Source: an uncultured Lentisphaerota bacterium
GTDB lineage: Bacteria > Verrucomicrobiota > Lentisphaeria > Victivallales > UBA1829
Length of the DNA stretch: 45,944 nucleotides
Direction of reading: 5' to 3'
Assembly (NCBI GenBank): GCA_900320095.1
Contig: ONQZ01000021.1
Coordinates: 1-45,944, forward strand
Shown here: piece after piece, positions 32,982 through 40,739 of the stretch
How the letters are laid out: every line of letters begins with the position of its first letter
How positions within the stretch are numbered: position 1 is the first letter of the stretch
The notes under the pieces: generated by a model
The model's database searches: none
Told to the model about the DNA's origin: nothing
What the model saw: only the letters and a program-made list of their open reading frames with translations
Position numbers and translations under genes: made by a program

Positions 32982-34769
32982 ATGTCGGAAGAATCCTCCT
33001 CCATTTCCGTCAAATACTTTGTTTCGCGTTTCATGATCCTGCTGGCCGTGAGCCTGACCGTGGGCCTCGGCGGCTTCTTCTCCCACGCGCTCGAATCGCA
33101 TCAGGCCGTGGCCTGCGCCGTGTTCATCGGCCTCATCATGGGCACGCTGTTCTTCTGGAAATTCCGTCTGGCGCTGGCGTTCCTCGGCCTCGCGGTCCTG
33201 ATCTTCACCGGCTCGCTTGATATTCCCCACTTCGTGCAGTCGTCCTCGCTGGAAGTCATCCTCTTCCTGGTCGGCATGATGGTCATCGTCGGCGCGCTGC
33301 GCGACCTCGGCTTCTTCACGTGGATCGTGCAGCTGATCGTGGAAATGCCGAACCTGTCCGGCATGAAGTTCATCACGGTCACGAGCGTGGCGTCCGCGCT
33401 GCTCGCCTGCGCCGTCGACGAAGTGACCTCGATCATCTTCATCTCCACGCTGATCTTCCAGGTTTGCGACCGCCTGAAACTGAACCCGACCCCGTACATC
33501 CTGATCGCCGTGCTCGCCACGAACATCGGCAGCTCCGGCACCATGATGGGCAACCCGGTCGGCATCTACATCGGCACGAAGGGCGGCCTCACGTTCGGCG
33601 ACTTCATGATGTGGTCGTTCCCGATCATGCTCGTTTCGCTGTTCGCCGTGATCGCGCTGCTGCTCTTCTTCTTCCGCAAGGAACTGAAGAAATTCGACGA
33701 GAGCCTCCAGAGCCGTCTGGCGCAGGGACTTTCGCTGGCTCCCCGTGTGAAGGTGCCGTACAAGCCCGGTCTGATCCTCCTGGTCTGCACCGTGTGCGCC
33801 ATCGCCTCCCACCATCCGACCGAAGAGCTCCTCGGCCTGCCGAAGAACACCGTCCTGATCGTGGCGCCGCTGGTCTGCTCCGGCATCGTGATGATCATCA
33901 AGCAGAACCGCGCCCGCTACTACATCGAACGCGAAGTCGACTGGTGGACGCTCATCTTCTTCATGCTCCTCTTCGCCGTCGCCGGCACGCTCGAATACAC
34001 CGAGGTCGACAAGGTGATGGCAAACGGTTTCTCCAAGATCTGCGGCACCAGCCCGTATGAGCTCGTTCCGTTCATCTTCTTTACCTCCGCCGTCGGGTCC
34101 GCGTTCGTCGACAACGTGATCTTCGTGGCGGCGTTCTGCCCGGTGATCGAACAGCTCTCCCTGAGCGTGAAGGACTTCCCGCTGTGGTGGGCGCTGCTCT
34201 TCGGCGCCTGCTTCGGCGGCAACATCACCATGATCGGCAGCACAGCGAACATCGTGGCGCTCGGCATGCTCGAGAAACGTCCGTCCGCCTCGCACGTCAC
34301 CTTCATGAAATGGCTTGCGGTCGGCCTGCCCGCCACGCTGCTTTCCGGCGTGATCGTCGTCGGCACGCTCCTGCTGCTGGAACCGTCCATGGCGGACCGT
34401 CCCGCCGACCTGAACTTCGCGAAGGTCGAAAAGTCGACCGGCCGCGAATTCTGCAACAAGCTTGCTACGTTCGAAGTCGCCGGCGTCCGCGCCTACGATG
34501 AAAACAGCGCCACCATTCCCGCGCAGTCCCTGATCACGGGACGCACCATCGAGACCGGGATGGAACTCATGTTCGGCGGCAAGCCGCACACTCTGGCGAC
34601 CGCCTACGGGAAGGACGGCGAGGCCATCGCCGTGGCCGTGCCTGCGGATTTCGAGCTGACCGATTCTCCGATGGTTCTGACCGGTTGCATGTACACCGTG
34701 CCGGAATGCGACGCCAAGTACCCGGTCCTGCTCGTCGTGAAGGAAGCGAAGCCCGTCAAGACGAAATAA
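32982..34769 (+). CDS. ArsB/NhaD/SLC13-type permease with C-terminal soluble domain
   Basis: 595 residues. About eleven or twelve transmembrane segments occupy residues 12-470. Family marks are the duplicated core CAVDEVTSIIF (with DE where NhaD has DN) and SAFVDNVIFV, plus TNIGSSGTMMGNPVGIYIG and GGNITMIGSTANIVAL, which match the NhaD/ArsB substrate-site layout. A soluble domain of about 120 residues follows (from about 475, KVEKSTGREFC to the end), which I cannot assign. NhaD-type Na+/H+ exchange is the first guess; arsenite or dicarboxylate transport cannot be excluded. It probably shares a transcript with the EIIA-CBS gene, and a strong terminator follows. Confidence 0.82.
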   Translation: MSEESSSISVKYFVSRFMILLAVSLTVGLGGFFSHALESHQAVACAVFIGLIMGTLFFWKFRLALAFLGLAVLIFTGSLDIPHFVQSSSLEVILFLVGMMVIVGALRDLGFFTWIVQLIVEMPNLSGMKFITVTSVASALLACAVDEVTSIIFISTLIFQVCDRLKLNPTPYILIAVLATNIGSSGTMMGNPVGIYIGTKGGLTFGDFMMWSFPIMLVSLFAVIALLLFFFRKELKKFDESLQSRLAQGLSLAPRVKVPYKPGLILLVCTVCAIASHHPTEELLGLPKNTVLIVAPLVCSGIVMIIKQNRARYYIEREVDWWTLIFFMLLFAVAGTLEYTEVDKVMANGFSKICGTSPYELVPFIFFTSAVGSAFVDNVIFVAAFCPVIEQLSLSVKDFPLWWALLFGACFGGNITMIGSTANIVALGMLEKRPSASHVTFMKWLAVGLPATLLSGVIVVGTLLLLEPSMADRPADLNFAKVEKSTGREFCNKLATFEVAGVRAYDENSATIPAQSLITGRTIETGMELMFGGKPHTLATAYGKDGEAIAVAVPADFELTDSPMVLTGCMYTVPECDAKYPVLLVVKEAKPVKTK

Positions 34770-34801
34770 CATCCGAATCCTTTGATTCGCGTTTCCCTTT
34801 G

Positions 34802-34840
34802 AAAGTCGGTGAAAAACGATTCACCGGCTTTCTTTTTTTC
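34802..34840 (+). terminator. Terminator of the EIIA-permease operon
   Basis: A 13-bp stem, GAAAGTCGGTGAA (34802-34814) with TTCACCGGCTTTC (34821-34833, one G-T pair), is followed by seven T. Confidence 0.92.
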
Positions 34841-34861
34841 GCGTTTTTTCGCCGAATGCGT

Positions 34862-34906
34862 TTGACTTTTTTTCTATATGGTGATACCTTTTGAGTTGAT
34901 ACCATA
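34862..34906 (+). promoter_or_regulatory. Promoter with possible operator before the acidic-linker gene
   Basis: There is a -35 TTGACT (34862-34867), a 17-bp spacer and a -10-like TACCTT (34885-34890). TATGGT (34877-34882) and ACCATA (34901-34906) form inverted arms around it, and TGATACC occurs twice (34883-34889 and 34898-34904). Confidence 0.5.
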
Positions 34907-34952
34907 CCGCTTCCATCAAGATGAATCCATGTAAGACCCGGAGCCGGATTCC

Positions 34953-36650
34953 ATGAAACACACCGTCTGTCAGCTGTTCGTTTTCGTTTCGTTTTTCGTT
35001 CTCTCTGTTATGACTTTGCCTGTTTCGGGGCAGACTGCCGCCGCGCCCGCCGCGAAGGAAACGGCAACCGCAGCGAAGCAGGCCGCGCCCGCCGCCGTTC
35101 CCGCGAAAGAGGCGGACGCGAAAGAAACTGCGTCTGCGAAAGAAACTGCTCCTGAGAAGGATGCCGCGACTGCCGCCGCGGAGCGTTCCGGCGCGTACCA
35201 GTATTTCGAGTATCAGGTCATCGCGGTCCCGAAAAAGGTGCTTGCCGCCGCCGCCAGGTCCATGAAGCTCCCGGAGGATTCGCAGCCGACGGACGAGCTT
35301 CTGCCCGCGATCTACAAGGAGGGCGGCTACCGCGTGATCGGGTATTCCGCCGGGTATTCCGCGGCGAATTCGCCCGTCGCGTTCAAGATGTCGCGCTCGG
35401 AGTATTTCCCCGATTTCTACATCATGCCGAAAAGCGCTTCCGACGCGGATTCGTTCAATGACCGCGAACTCCCGCCTCCCGACATGGACGACGAGGACGA
35501 GGAGGGCGAGGATAATCCTGACGTCATCTCCGGCGGTTCGGACGTTGAGGCCGAGGCAGAGGAAGACGGCGACGGCGAGGACGACGGCGACAGCGGGAAC
35601 GAGGATGCCGAAGATGACGACGATTCCTCCGTCGACAATGACACCTCGTACAACAATCTCGCGAGCATCTTCCCGTTCTTCGGGGATCCCTCGCCCTATG
35701 GCAACGAGTTTTTCCTCGACATCCGCCCGCCGCGCGTGTTCTCCATGGAGTCGAGCATGCGGAAACTGACCGGATTCACGAATACCGAGTACGGAGACTG
35801 GGGCAGGGGACAGAGCCCCATTTTCGACGACAATTCCTTCTCCGGCGCGCTCGCCGCGACCGGTGGAAAGCCGATGATCGTCGCGAAGGCGGCGTCCGGG
35901 ACCGTGTGGACGCTGCACGTTTTCTATACAAAGGCGCTGCCCGCGCCGGAAAAGACCACGCCCTCGACCGCGAACGAAAAAAAGCTCGTCAACCTGGATT
36001 TCCAGATCGTGCGGGCGAGGTGGAATGACATCTGTGTCGCCGGGAGTTCCGATGGATGCCCCGCCGTCCCGTCCGACGACTTCATGAAGAAACTCCTGAA
36101 AAGCAATCAGCTGCGCGACCTCTACAGCCCGAGTTTCCGCCTGATCCCCTCGCAGGAGCCCGTCGCAATCCAGCTCAACACGAAGACGCAGTTCGTCCCG
36201 CTGAAATGGGCGCCCGGACAGGAGCCCGGCGATCCCGCCGAGCCGCTGGACACCGGGACCGTCTGGACCGGGACGGCACTGCGCGCCGCCGCCCGCATCC
36301 TCAGCGATGAAAAGACCGTGCAGCTGGACTACAGTTTCGAGAAGGCGACCCAGACCGGCTGGCGCAACTACCAGTATTCGTTCTACGGCAATTCGGACGG
36401 CTATGACGACGAGGACGACGGCCCGGCGGACCGCTATGCGCGCCCGAGGCGTTCGACCGAACAGGAGATCCTGTCCAGTACGCTGAAACTGCCCATGCTC
36501 GACACGACGTCGTTCCGGCAGACGCTGTACCTGGAACTCGGAAAGCCCGTCCTCGCGGCACGCATCAGCAATCCCGCGTACCAGCCGGACATGCTCACGC
36601 TGCTCTTCGTGACCGCGACCGTCGAGGACGAACAGCAGCAGGCGAAATAA
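34953..36650 (+). CDS. Secreted protein with acidic linker, unknown
   Basis: 565 residues. A signal peptide ends near LPVSGQ (residue 27), followed by an Ala/Lys/Glu-rich low-complexity stretch with repeated KETA units (about 28-75), a folded block (about 80-155), a strikingly acidic Asp/Glu-rich linker (about 170-230) and a larger C-terminal domain. The end of the protein (TTSFRQTLYLELGKPVLAA then MLTLLFVTATVED) recalls the last strands of the secretin homology domain, where TT-x-V...GxxxxxxG and LLIFVTA motifs occur, but the N0/N1 domains and gate are missing. I therefore leave it unassigned. The only visible promoter is the one at 34862-34906. Acidic linkers of this kind often bind calcium or keep domains apart. 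Confidence 0.7.
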   Translation: MKHTVCQLFVFVSFFVLSVMTLPVSGQTAAAPAAKETATAAKQAAPAAVPAKEADAKETASAKETAPEKDAATAAAERSGAYQYFEYQVIAVPKKVLAAAARSMKLPEDSQPTDELLPAIYKEGGYRVIGYSAGYSAANSPVAFKMSRSEYFPDFYIMPKSASDADSFNDRELPPPDMDDEDEEGEDNPDVISGGSDVEAEAEEDGDGEDDGDSGNEDAEDDDDSSVDNDTSYNNLASIFPFFGDPSPYGNEFFLDIRPPRVFSMESSMRKLTGFTNTEYGDWGRGQSPIFDDNSFSGALAATGGKPMIVAKAASGTVWTLHVFYTKALPAPEKTTPSTANEKKLVNLDFQIVRARWNDICVAGSSDGCPAVPSDDFMKKLLKSNQLRDLYSPSFRLIPSQEPVAIQLNTKTQFVPLKWAPGQEPGDPAEPLDTGTVWTGTALRAAARILSDEKTVQLDYSFEKATQTGWRNYQYSFYGNSDGYDDEDDGPADRYARPRRSTEQEILSSTLKLPMLDTTSFRQTLYLELGKPVLAARISNPAYQPDMLTLLFVTATVEDEQQQAK

Positions 36651-36676
36651 GGGGAATCCGCTCCCATACGATTCTG

Positions 36677-37099
36677 TCAGGCGCGGCTGTCCTGAATACC
36701 GCGATATTCCGCCGGTGTCAGGATCGGCAGATAGTCCGCGGAAAAGTGCGCGCGGTCCCGCGTGACGATGCAGTCGGCTTTCGCTTGAAGCGCGGAAAAG
36801 AGCTGAATGGCGTCCTCGAAATCCTTCTGCGGAAAATCGACGGCCATTCTGAGGATGGCCGTATCAAGCGGCACGACAGTGAAGATGTTCAGGATGTGCC
36901 GGATACACTCCAGCGCGGAACCCGAGGGAAGGCGTTTCCGCATGATGTAATGAACGTTGTTCAGGCTGATGGCGGAGACCAGCCCCAGCGCTTTTCCCGT
37001 TTCGCAGTCGTTCCAGATGCGGACGGCGTCCGGGAGAAACTCTTCCCGGTGCATGGTCACGTCCAGCAGGATGTTGGTGTCGAGGAAGACCCGCTTCAT
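36677..37099 (-). CDS. vapC: PIN-domain ribonuclease toxin (VapC-like)
   Basis: 140 residues. The PIN-fold metal site is visible: Asp7 in VFLDTNILLD, acidic residues Asp93/Glu95/Asp96 in KDFEDAIQ and Asp115 in TRDRAHF. PIN toxins of VapC type cut specific RNAs, often tRNA or rRNA, when their antitoxin is removed. The start overlaps the stop of the upstream RHH-like gene by 4 bases (ATGA), the standard antitoxin-then-toxin layout. All catalytic residues appear intact. Confidence 0.9.
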   Translation of the reverse strand: MKRVFLDTNILLDVTMHREEFLPDAVRIWNDCETGKALGLVSAISLNNVHYIMRKRLPSGSALECIRHILNIFTVVPLDTAILRMAVDFPQKDFEDAIQLFSALQAKADCIVTRDRAHFSADYLPILTPAEYRGIQDSRA

Positions 37100-37359
37100 T
37101 TTGCGCCGTACCGTTCCTCGATGATGTCGGCGAGCTCGTCGCGGTAATCCCAGTCGGCGGGGACGGGCTTGACTTTCTGTCCGATCTCCAGGACGCGCTG
37201 CGTGAGCGGCGCGAGCGGTTCTTCCGAAGTTTCGTCCTCGCGGATGGATGCGATGTAGTGCGCGACCATGGCGGAAATGCTGGTCTTGCGGAGTTTGGAG
37301 ATCCTGCGCGCCTTTGCGAGGACTTTGGAATCGATGCTGAGCGTCAGTTTTGTGGTCAT
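37096..37359 (-). CDS. Antitoxin partner of VapC, RHH-like N-terminus
   Basis: 87 residues from the ATG at 37359; longer in-frame starts would run back across the promoter. The N-terminus MTTKLTLSIDSKVLAKARRI has the strand-helix pattern of a ribbon-helix-helix DNA-binding antitoxin. The acidic C-terminal half (DWDYRDELADIIEERYGAK) is the likely toxin-binding part. Such proteins usually repress their own operon; see the repeated TATACGTA-type sites near the promoter. Confidence 0.85.
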   Translation of the reverse strand: MTTKLTLSIDSKVLAKARRISKLRKTSISAMVAHYIASIREDETSEEPLAPLTQRVLEIGQKVKPVPADWDYRDELADIIEERYGAK

Positions 37360-37390
37360 GATCCGTCTCCTTTGTGTTTCTTTTGATGAT

Positions 37391-37466
37391 ACTATACGTG
37401 CAAAAATGGAAAAGTCAAGTGAAAGAACAAAGAAATACGTATTTCTTTTTAAGAAATTATACGTAT
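37391..37466 (-). promoter_or_regulatory. Toxin-antitoxin promoter with three ATACGT sites
   Basis: Minus-strand -35 TTGACT (37413-37418), 16-bp spacer, -10 TATAGT (37391-37396). ATACGT occurs at the -10 (37395-37400), and ATACGTATTTCTT (37435-37447) is inverted relative to AAGAAATTATACGTAT (37451-37466). These are candidate antitoxin operators; the inverted pair could instead be the terminator of the upstream gene. Confidence 0.65.
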
Positions 37467-37501
37467 TAAGAAAAAAACGCTCTGTTCCGGAGGATGCGGC
37501 T

Positions 37502-38005
37502 TTACTGAACGGATGGTATCCAGAATGTGTCGGTGCGCCACTGGTCGAACATGCCGGAGGAGTTGTCTCTGCCGGTGTAGAGGAAGACGGAGATGCCGTG
37601 TCCCGGCTTGTCGTGGTCGAATTCCAGGATGAAGCTGCCGCGCCATTTGCAGTCCTTCCGCGTTTCCTGTTCCAGCTGGATGACGTCCTCCGTGATCTTC
37701 CCGTACTGGTCCGGGGATGCGGCGTCGATCTTGAAATGGGTACAGCCGAACGCCGCATGTTTCACGGGGCATTCCTTCAGGTTGTTTTCCTGAACAAGCC
37801 GCGGCACGATCCATTCGCGGACACTTTTCTCGTGTTCGAATTCCCAATGCCGGTATAGACTTTGATACGATGTCCAGCCGAGGTAGGCGATCCCGAAAAG
37901 AATAATCCCCAGAAAAAGACACAGCCAATTGAGGACAAGAAGGATTATAAGGGCGGTGTTCACGCCCTTGCTGCTCAGGAATCCGCCGGGTGCGTTTTGA
38001 TTCAT
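37502..38005 (-). CDS. Small membrane protein, paralogue of its neighbour
   Basis: 167 residues. One clear hydrophobic segment (about 18-46) is followed by a soluble domain, probably on the outer face. A strong Shine-Dalgarno GAGGAGG precedes the ATG at 38005, which overlaps the upstream stop by 4 bases. REWIVPRLVQENNLKECPVK aligns with REQVCPVLTEKYDLTECEVT in the upstream gene, and both have a later (I/V)LEF strand, so the two are diverged tandem copies. No family is recognised. It is last in the long row from the SpoIIE-type phosphatase. Confidence 0.75.
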   Translation of the reverse strand: MNQNAPGGFLSSKGVNTALIILLVLNWLCLFLGIILFGIAYLGWTSYQSLYRHWEFEHEKSVREWIVPRLVQENNLKECPVKHAAFGCTHFKIDAASPDQYGKITEDVIQLEQETRKDCKWRGSFILEFDHDKPGHGISVFLYTGRDNSSGMFDQWRTDTFWIPSVQ

Positions 38006-38814
38006 TTGCGCACCTCCTCGTCTTCTCCGGGAGTCGGCGTGAAATCGTCGAAATGCCAGTCCCCGCGTCCGTCGTAGCCGCGCTCCTCGTCCGGGATTAC
38101 GATCGCCGCGATGACGGCGCGGGCGGCGGGTTCATCGAAAGATTTCGCTTCGTCCGTCCTCCGATCAAGCAGGCGTTCCGGGCGTTCGAATTCCAGAACA
38201 TAGGGACACTTCGGCAGACCGGGAAGTTCGCGCTTCATGCGGATGATGTCCTGCGCGAGCTCGATCCGGCGTTCGCGGTCGGCGGATGTGATTTTGAAGT
38301 AGACGGCGCCGCCCGTATCTTCCAGCATCCCGGCGAACCGGCGTTCGGGGCCGGGGTTGTACTTGCCGGGCCGGGTGTACGTCACCTCGCATTCCGTCAG
38401 GTCGTACTTTTCCGTCAGGACCGGGCAGACCTGCTCGCGCAGCGGTGATTCGTACGGCGCCGCTTCCTCCGGTGAGACGAGATAGGTCCAGTGCACCCTA
38501 GTAATGAAATAGGGGGGACCGCCGAAGGTTCCGAGGAATGCCAGTGGAATGACGAGCAACGCAGGGAAGGCCGCAAGCTTCATGCGCGGATGGAGGCACA
38601 GCCAGCGGAAGATCCAAAAATGGAGCCGGAAGATCAAGCCCAGCATCCAGAACGCGAGAGCGAAAGGAAACAGGAGAATCTTGAAGGGAAGATAGACGTT
38701 TGCGAGCAGTTCCGGGCACGACTGCCGCCACCACGGTTTCGGCTGCCTTTTCTGCCCTTCTGAGGTGCTTTTGTCGCTGTCCTGCGGCATGATGAGCGTT
38801 TCTCCGTTGTTCAC
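38002..38814 (-). CDS. Membrane protein, paralogue of its neighbour
   Basis: 270 residues from a GTG overlapping the ispE stop (GTGA); an ATG at 38790 with an upstream GGAG is an alternative. Hydrophobic segments lie at about 41-68 and 80-96 (LLFPFALAFWMLGLIF and LAAFPALLVIPLAFLG), followed by a soluble domain. It contains REQVCPVLTEKYDLTECEVTY and YVLEFERPERLLD, which align with the downstream protein. The C-terminal tail is acidic (GEDEEVRK). No catalytic motif is visible. The tight overlaps on both sides suggest co-expression with ispE. Confidence 0.75.
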   Translation of the reverse strand: MNNGETLIMPQDSDKSTSEGQKRQPKPWWRQSCPELLANVYLPFKILLFPFALAFWMLGLIFRLHFWIFRWLCLHPRMKLAAFPALLVIPLAFLGTFGGPPYFITRVHWTYLVSPEEAAPYESPLREQVCPVLTEKYDLTECEVTYTRPGKYNPGPERRFAGMLEDTGGAVYFKITSADRERRIELAQDIIRMKRELPGLPKCPYVLEFERPERLLDRRTDEAKSFDEPAARAVIAAIVIPDEERGYDGRGDWHFDDFTPTPGEDEEVRK

Positions 38815-39668
38815 GTGGGCAGGAGGAAGCGGACGGAGGGATCGAATTCCGAGTTCGAGCGGGCGTAAGTGGCCTGCGCGGCGGCATCATCGCGGAACAG
38901 CGCGAGGATGGTCGGGCCGCTGCCGCTGATCATGGCGCGGAGCGCGCCGTTTTCGAGCAGGAACGTGCGGAGCAGGACCAGCAGGGGGAATTTGTCGAAA
39001 AGGGCGTGTTCGAGGTCGTTCCGCATGAATTGTGCGGCGGATTCGTAGTCGCGGCGGCGGAGGGCGTCGATCAGCTCGTTTGTTTGCGGCGGTGTGGAGA
39101 TCGCACGCTGGAGGTCCATGTGCTTGTACGCCCAGGCCGCGCTGACCGGATACTGCGGCGCGGCGAGGAGGATCGGAAGGTGTTCCGGCAGACCCTCGAC
39201 GGGCGTGTGGTGTTCGCCCGCTCCGGTCACGTGCGAGGGGCGCGGATTCAGGAAGAACGGGACATCCGCGCCGAGGGAGAACGCCGCATCTTCGAGCTGG
39301 GATTCCGAAAGCGCGTGAAAGCGCTCCTGAAGCAATTTGAGCACGGTCGCGCAGTCGGCGGACCCGCCGCCCATTCCGGCGGCGACGGGGATATGCTTTT
39401 CCAGATGAATGACCAGTCCGGGGACGTCCATCCCGGCGGCTTTGCAGTACGCGTAGACCGCCTTGCCGCAGAGATTCTTCTCCGGGTCGAGCGGGACGCC
39501 CGGCGCGTCGCAGAGGATGGTCACGCCGGACGACGAGGGCGCATCTTCGAGACGGATCACGTCGGACGGATCGCGGAACGGGTAGAAGAGCGAATCCAGG
39601 TCGTGATAGCCGTCGGGACGGCGCGCGGTGACGGCGAGCGAGAGATTGACTTTGGAGCAGGTCAGCAT
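38811..39668 (-). CDS. ispE: 4-diphosphocytidyl-2-C-methyl-D-erythritol kinase
   Basis: 285 residues from the ATG at 39668; the longer upstream frame is the shadow of the Gfo/Idh gene. The enzyme phosphorylates CDP-methylerythritol in the non-mevalonate isoprenoid pathway. It is a GHMP kinase: an N-terminal KVNLSLAVTARRPDGYHDL, the ATP loop PVAAGMGGGSAD (94-105), GADVPFFL and the C-terminal ISGSGPTILALF. The length is normal for IspE (280-290). It starts 14 bases after the Gfo/Idh gene. Confidence 0.96.
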   Translation of the reverse strand: MLTCSKVNLSLAVTARRPDGYHDLDSLFYPFRDPSDVIRLEDAPSSSGVTILCDAPGVPLDPEKNLCGKAVYAYCKAAGMDVPGLVIHLEKHIPVAAGMGGGSADCATVLKLLQERFHALSESQLEDAAFSLGADVPFFLNPRPSHVTGAGEHHTPVEGLPEHLPILLAAPQYPVSAAWAYKHMDLQRAISTPPQTNELIDALRRRDYESAAQFMRNDLEHALFDKFPLLVLLRTFLLENGALRAMISGSGPTILALFRDDAAAQATYARSNSEFDPSVRFLLPT

Positions 39669-39682
39669 CGCGGCGGACGGGA

Positions 39683-40681
39683 TTACTTTTTGAACTTGTA
39701 GAGGCCGTACTTGGAGTTGTAGTCGTGGATTTCGCGGCAGATGGCGTCGGCGAGCTCCAGCGCGCGCAGACCCTGTTCGCCGGTGACTTTCGGCGGGACG
39801 ATCTTTCCGGCGGCCTTCGAGGCGATCACGGAGTCGACGAAGTCGTTGATCTCGTCGGCGAGCGCGTTTGTGCTGGTGCACTTGATGTCCTTCTTGCCGA
39901 CGCCGAGGAATCCCTTGCGGTAGATGACGCCCGTGCTGTTCGAGTAGTCCATGGAGATGTAGGAATCGGTCTGGAAGACGCGGAACTTGCGCATGGGGCC
40001 GGCGCTGATGCGGCTCGCCGTGAGGTTCGCCACCGCGCCGTTCACGAACTTGATGCGGACGTTCGCGATGTCCTCGGTGTTGCTGAGGATCGGCACGCCG
40101 ACGGCGTCGAATTTCTCGATCTCCTGTCCGACCATGGTGAGCACGAGGTCGAGGTCGTGGATCATGAGGTCGATCACGACGCTGACCTCGGTGCCGCGGC
40201 GGAGGTGGCCCGGACGCGGCGGGGGATATTTCGCGAGGCGGTGCGCCTCGATGAAGAGCGTGTTCTTGCGGTTCTTCTCCAGGAAATCCATGGCGGGGTT
40301 GAAGCGTTCCACGTGGCCGACGGCGAGCACGACGCCCTTTTCATTGGCGAGGCGGACCATTTCGCGGGCGCGGCCGACCTCGGAGTCGATGGGCTTCTCC
40401 ACGAGGACGTGCTTGCCTTTCTGAAGGAGCGGCATGACGGATTCGTAATGAAGCGTGGCGGGGACGGCGACGGTGAGGGCGTCGCAGCGTTCCACGAGCT
40501 CGTCGAGGTTTTCGAACGCCTGCACGTTGAACTGCTTGGCGGCGTCGGCCGCGACTTTCGGGTCCGCGTCGTAGATGCCGACGAGGTCCGCGTGAGGCGC
40601 GGTGCGGTACAGGTTGGTGTGGTATTTTCCGAGGACTCCGGTGCCGATGACGCCGACTTTCAGTTTGAGTTCATTTGCCAT
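39683..40681 (-). CDS. Gfo/Idh/MocA-family NAD(P)-dependent oxidoreductase, possibly acting on UDP-sugars
   Basis: 332 residues. The N-terminal Rossmann fold has VGVIGTGVLGKYH and the conserved VLVEKP (92-97); the C-terminal dimerisation domain includes HDLDLVLTMVG. GHVERFNPAMD is a motif I associate with members beside lipid A genes (GnnA-like UDP-GlcNAc 3-dehydrogenases), and the neighbour hldD also points to LPS. Substrate assignment is inference; other sugar dehydrogenases share the fold. It lies 58 bases after hldD. Confidence 0.82.
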   Translation of the reverse strand: MANELKLKVGVIGTGVLGKYHTNLYRTAPHADLVGIYDADPKVAADAAKQFNVQAFENLDELVERCDALTVAVPATLHYESVMPLLQKGKHVLVEKPIDSEVGRAREMVRLANEKGVVLAVGHVERFNPAMDFLEKNRKNTLFIEAHRLAKYPPPRPGHLRRGTEVSVVIDLMIHDLDLVLTMVGQEIEKFDAVGVPILSNTEDIANVRIKFVNGAVANLTASRISAGPMRKFRVFQTDSYISMDYSNSTGVIYRKGFLGVGKKDIKCTSTNALADEINDFVDSVIASKAAGKIVPPKVTGEQGLRALELADAICREIHDYNSKYGLYKFKK

Positions 40682-40739
40682 ATTGGAAGGTTTCCTTGCG
40701 GTTGCCGTGAGGGGGTTCGTGAGGGGGTCGAGTTGGTGT

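Noticed and set aside
34953..36650. Calling the acidic-linker protein a secretin
   Set aside because: Only a weak resemblance at the C-terminal strands; N-domains and the main barrel motif cannot be seen.
39669..39881. A longer N-terminus for ispE
   Set aside because: The added 71 residues are Arg-rich shadow sequence of the Gfo/Idh gene; the ATG at 39668 gives normal length.
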